64,000 nt of DNA from Amoebophrya sp. A120 (Eukaryota > Sar > Dinophyceae > Syndiniales > Amoebophryaceae), in the NCBI GenBank assembly GCA_905178155.1, contig CAJINV010000019.1, forward strand, positions 750,475-814,474, read 5' to 3'. The translations under genes were made by a program, and so were the position numbers. Below, in pieces: positions 63,712 to 64,000 of this stretch (its first letter is position 1; each line of letters starts with the position of its first letter). Below the pieces are notes generated by a model. The model made no database searches. It saw only the letters and a program-made list of their open reading frames with translations, and had not been told where the DNA came from.

Positions 63712-64000
63712 TCAGGTTTCACTCAACATTCTGTAGGCAAGAAAGTGCACCAGCAGACTGGCACCCATCGCACGTCGCGCAATAGGTGGTGCGCACTTCA
63801 ATCGTGTTGCCCGCGCGGTTCCAACTTGATTTTTTTGTCCTTCATCTTCTTCATTCACAACTTCATCCAGCTTAACTGTCACATCTCAGCCATTCGGTCT
63901 TTTCAAAAAACTACTTCCGTCGTCATCCGGAGACGAAAATGGGTTCGTCTTGTTGCTTTTCTTGGAAATAGGTCTACTGTTCGTGCTATTCGACGAAGAG
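63712..64000 (-). CDS. C-terminal exon(s) of a gene entering from the right
   Basis: From the window edge the minus strand reads SSSNSTNSRPISKKSNKTNP and FSSPDDDG. An in-frame TGA follows at 63886-63888, then the same frame continues for 57 codons (VTVKLDEVVNEEDEGQKN; RATRLKCAPPIARRAMGAS; LLVHFLAYRML) to a TGA at 63712. Removing a 30-nt GT-AG segment (63885-63914) deletes the first TGA and keeps the frame. Without splicing, the protein would end at 63886. The visible part is disordered and then basic; family unknown. Confidence 0.5.
63885..63914 (-). other. Possible 30-nt GT-AG intron removing an in-frame TGA
   Basis: On the minus strand it begins GTAGTTTTT and ends ATGGCTGAG. It would join GAC GGA A to AT GTG ACA (DDGNVTVKLDE). 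The alternatives are a true stop or read-through. Confidence 0.4.

Overview
The window reads as nuclear DNA of a flagellated alveolate, most probably a syndinian (Amoebophrya-like) parasitic dinoflagellate. This is an inference. It rests on compact multi-exon genes nearly all on one strand, on typical eukaryotic housekeeping proteins (RagA GTPase, WDR92/DNAAF10 dynein-assembly factor, GH47 mannosidase, class B J-protein), and above all on many coding regions interrupted by short inverted-repeat elements that must be spliced out with non-canonical borders. That last trait is, from memory, reported for Amoebophrya.

Layout. All confident genes except one lie on the minus strand. From left: a cut gene (1-230); a membrane-anchored LamG-like protein (1106-3308); a GH47 alpha-mannosidase with a giant disordered insert (4272-9164); a second LamG-like paralogue (9553-12742); a Ser-rich protein (13721-15269); an ADP-ribosylglycohydrolase-fold protein (16395-18565); RagA (19446-21842); a coiled-coil/membrane protein (23254-25787); a small protein with a CPIC motif (26603-27814); one plus-strand gene with very short introns (28190-29902); a membrane protein with a long acidic tail (31275-32918); three tandem paralogues of an unrecognised family, here A, B and C (33872-46153), C carrying a degenerate histidine-phosphatase-like domain; WDR92 (47252-50156); a satellite/GC-rich block (51908-54845); a J-protein with a hydrophobic C-terminal tail (55099-57134); a Met/Lys-rich single EF-hand protein (59593-61698); and the 3' end of another gene (63712-64000).

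Introns are the main story. I mapped 31 introner-like elements (about 150-325 bp). Each has terminal inverted repeats beginning TAT and ending ATA, and most sit between 5-bp direct repeats (exact or with one mismatch; three are more diverged). Removing the element plus one repeat restores the reading frame in every case, often inside a recognisable conserved motif. By terminal sequence they fall into eight families: A (TGCAAAWATGTCTGGGTC), B (GCAAAAGTATCG), C (TATGGCGTTCTCAA), D (AAAAATCCCCCCTCCCC), E (GTCAGGATTGAAATCG), F (GCCCCCACCCCC), G (TATCCTGAGTAAAAACGTAC), H (GAAAAAACTGT...TGTAA). Almost all share an internal decamer close to TTTGTNATGC. A second class is ordinary GT-AG introns without repeats, some apparently only 25-39 nt long. 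Gene models below were joined by hand from reading frames; exon borders marked tentative need transcript data.
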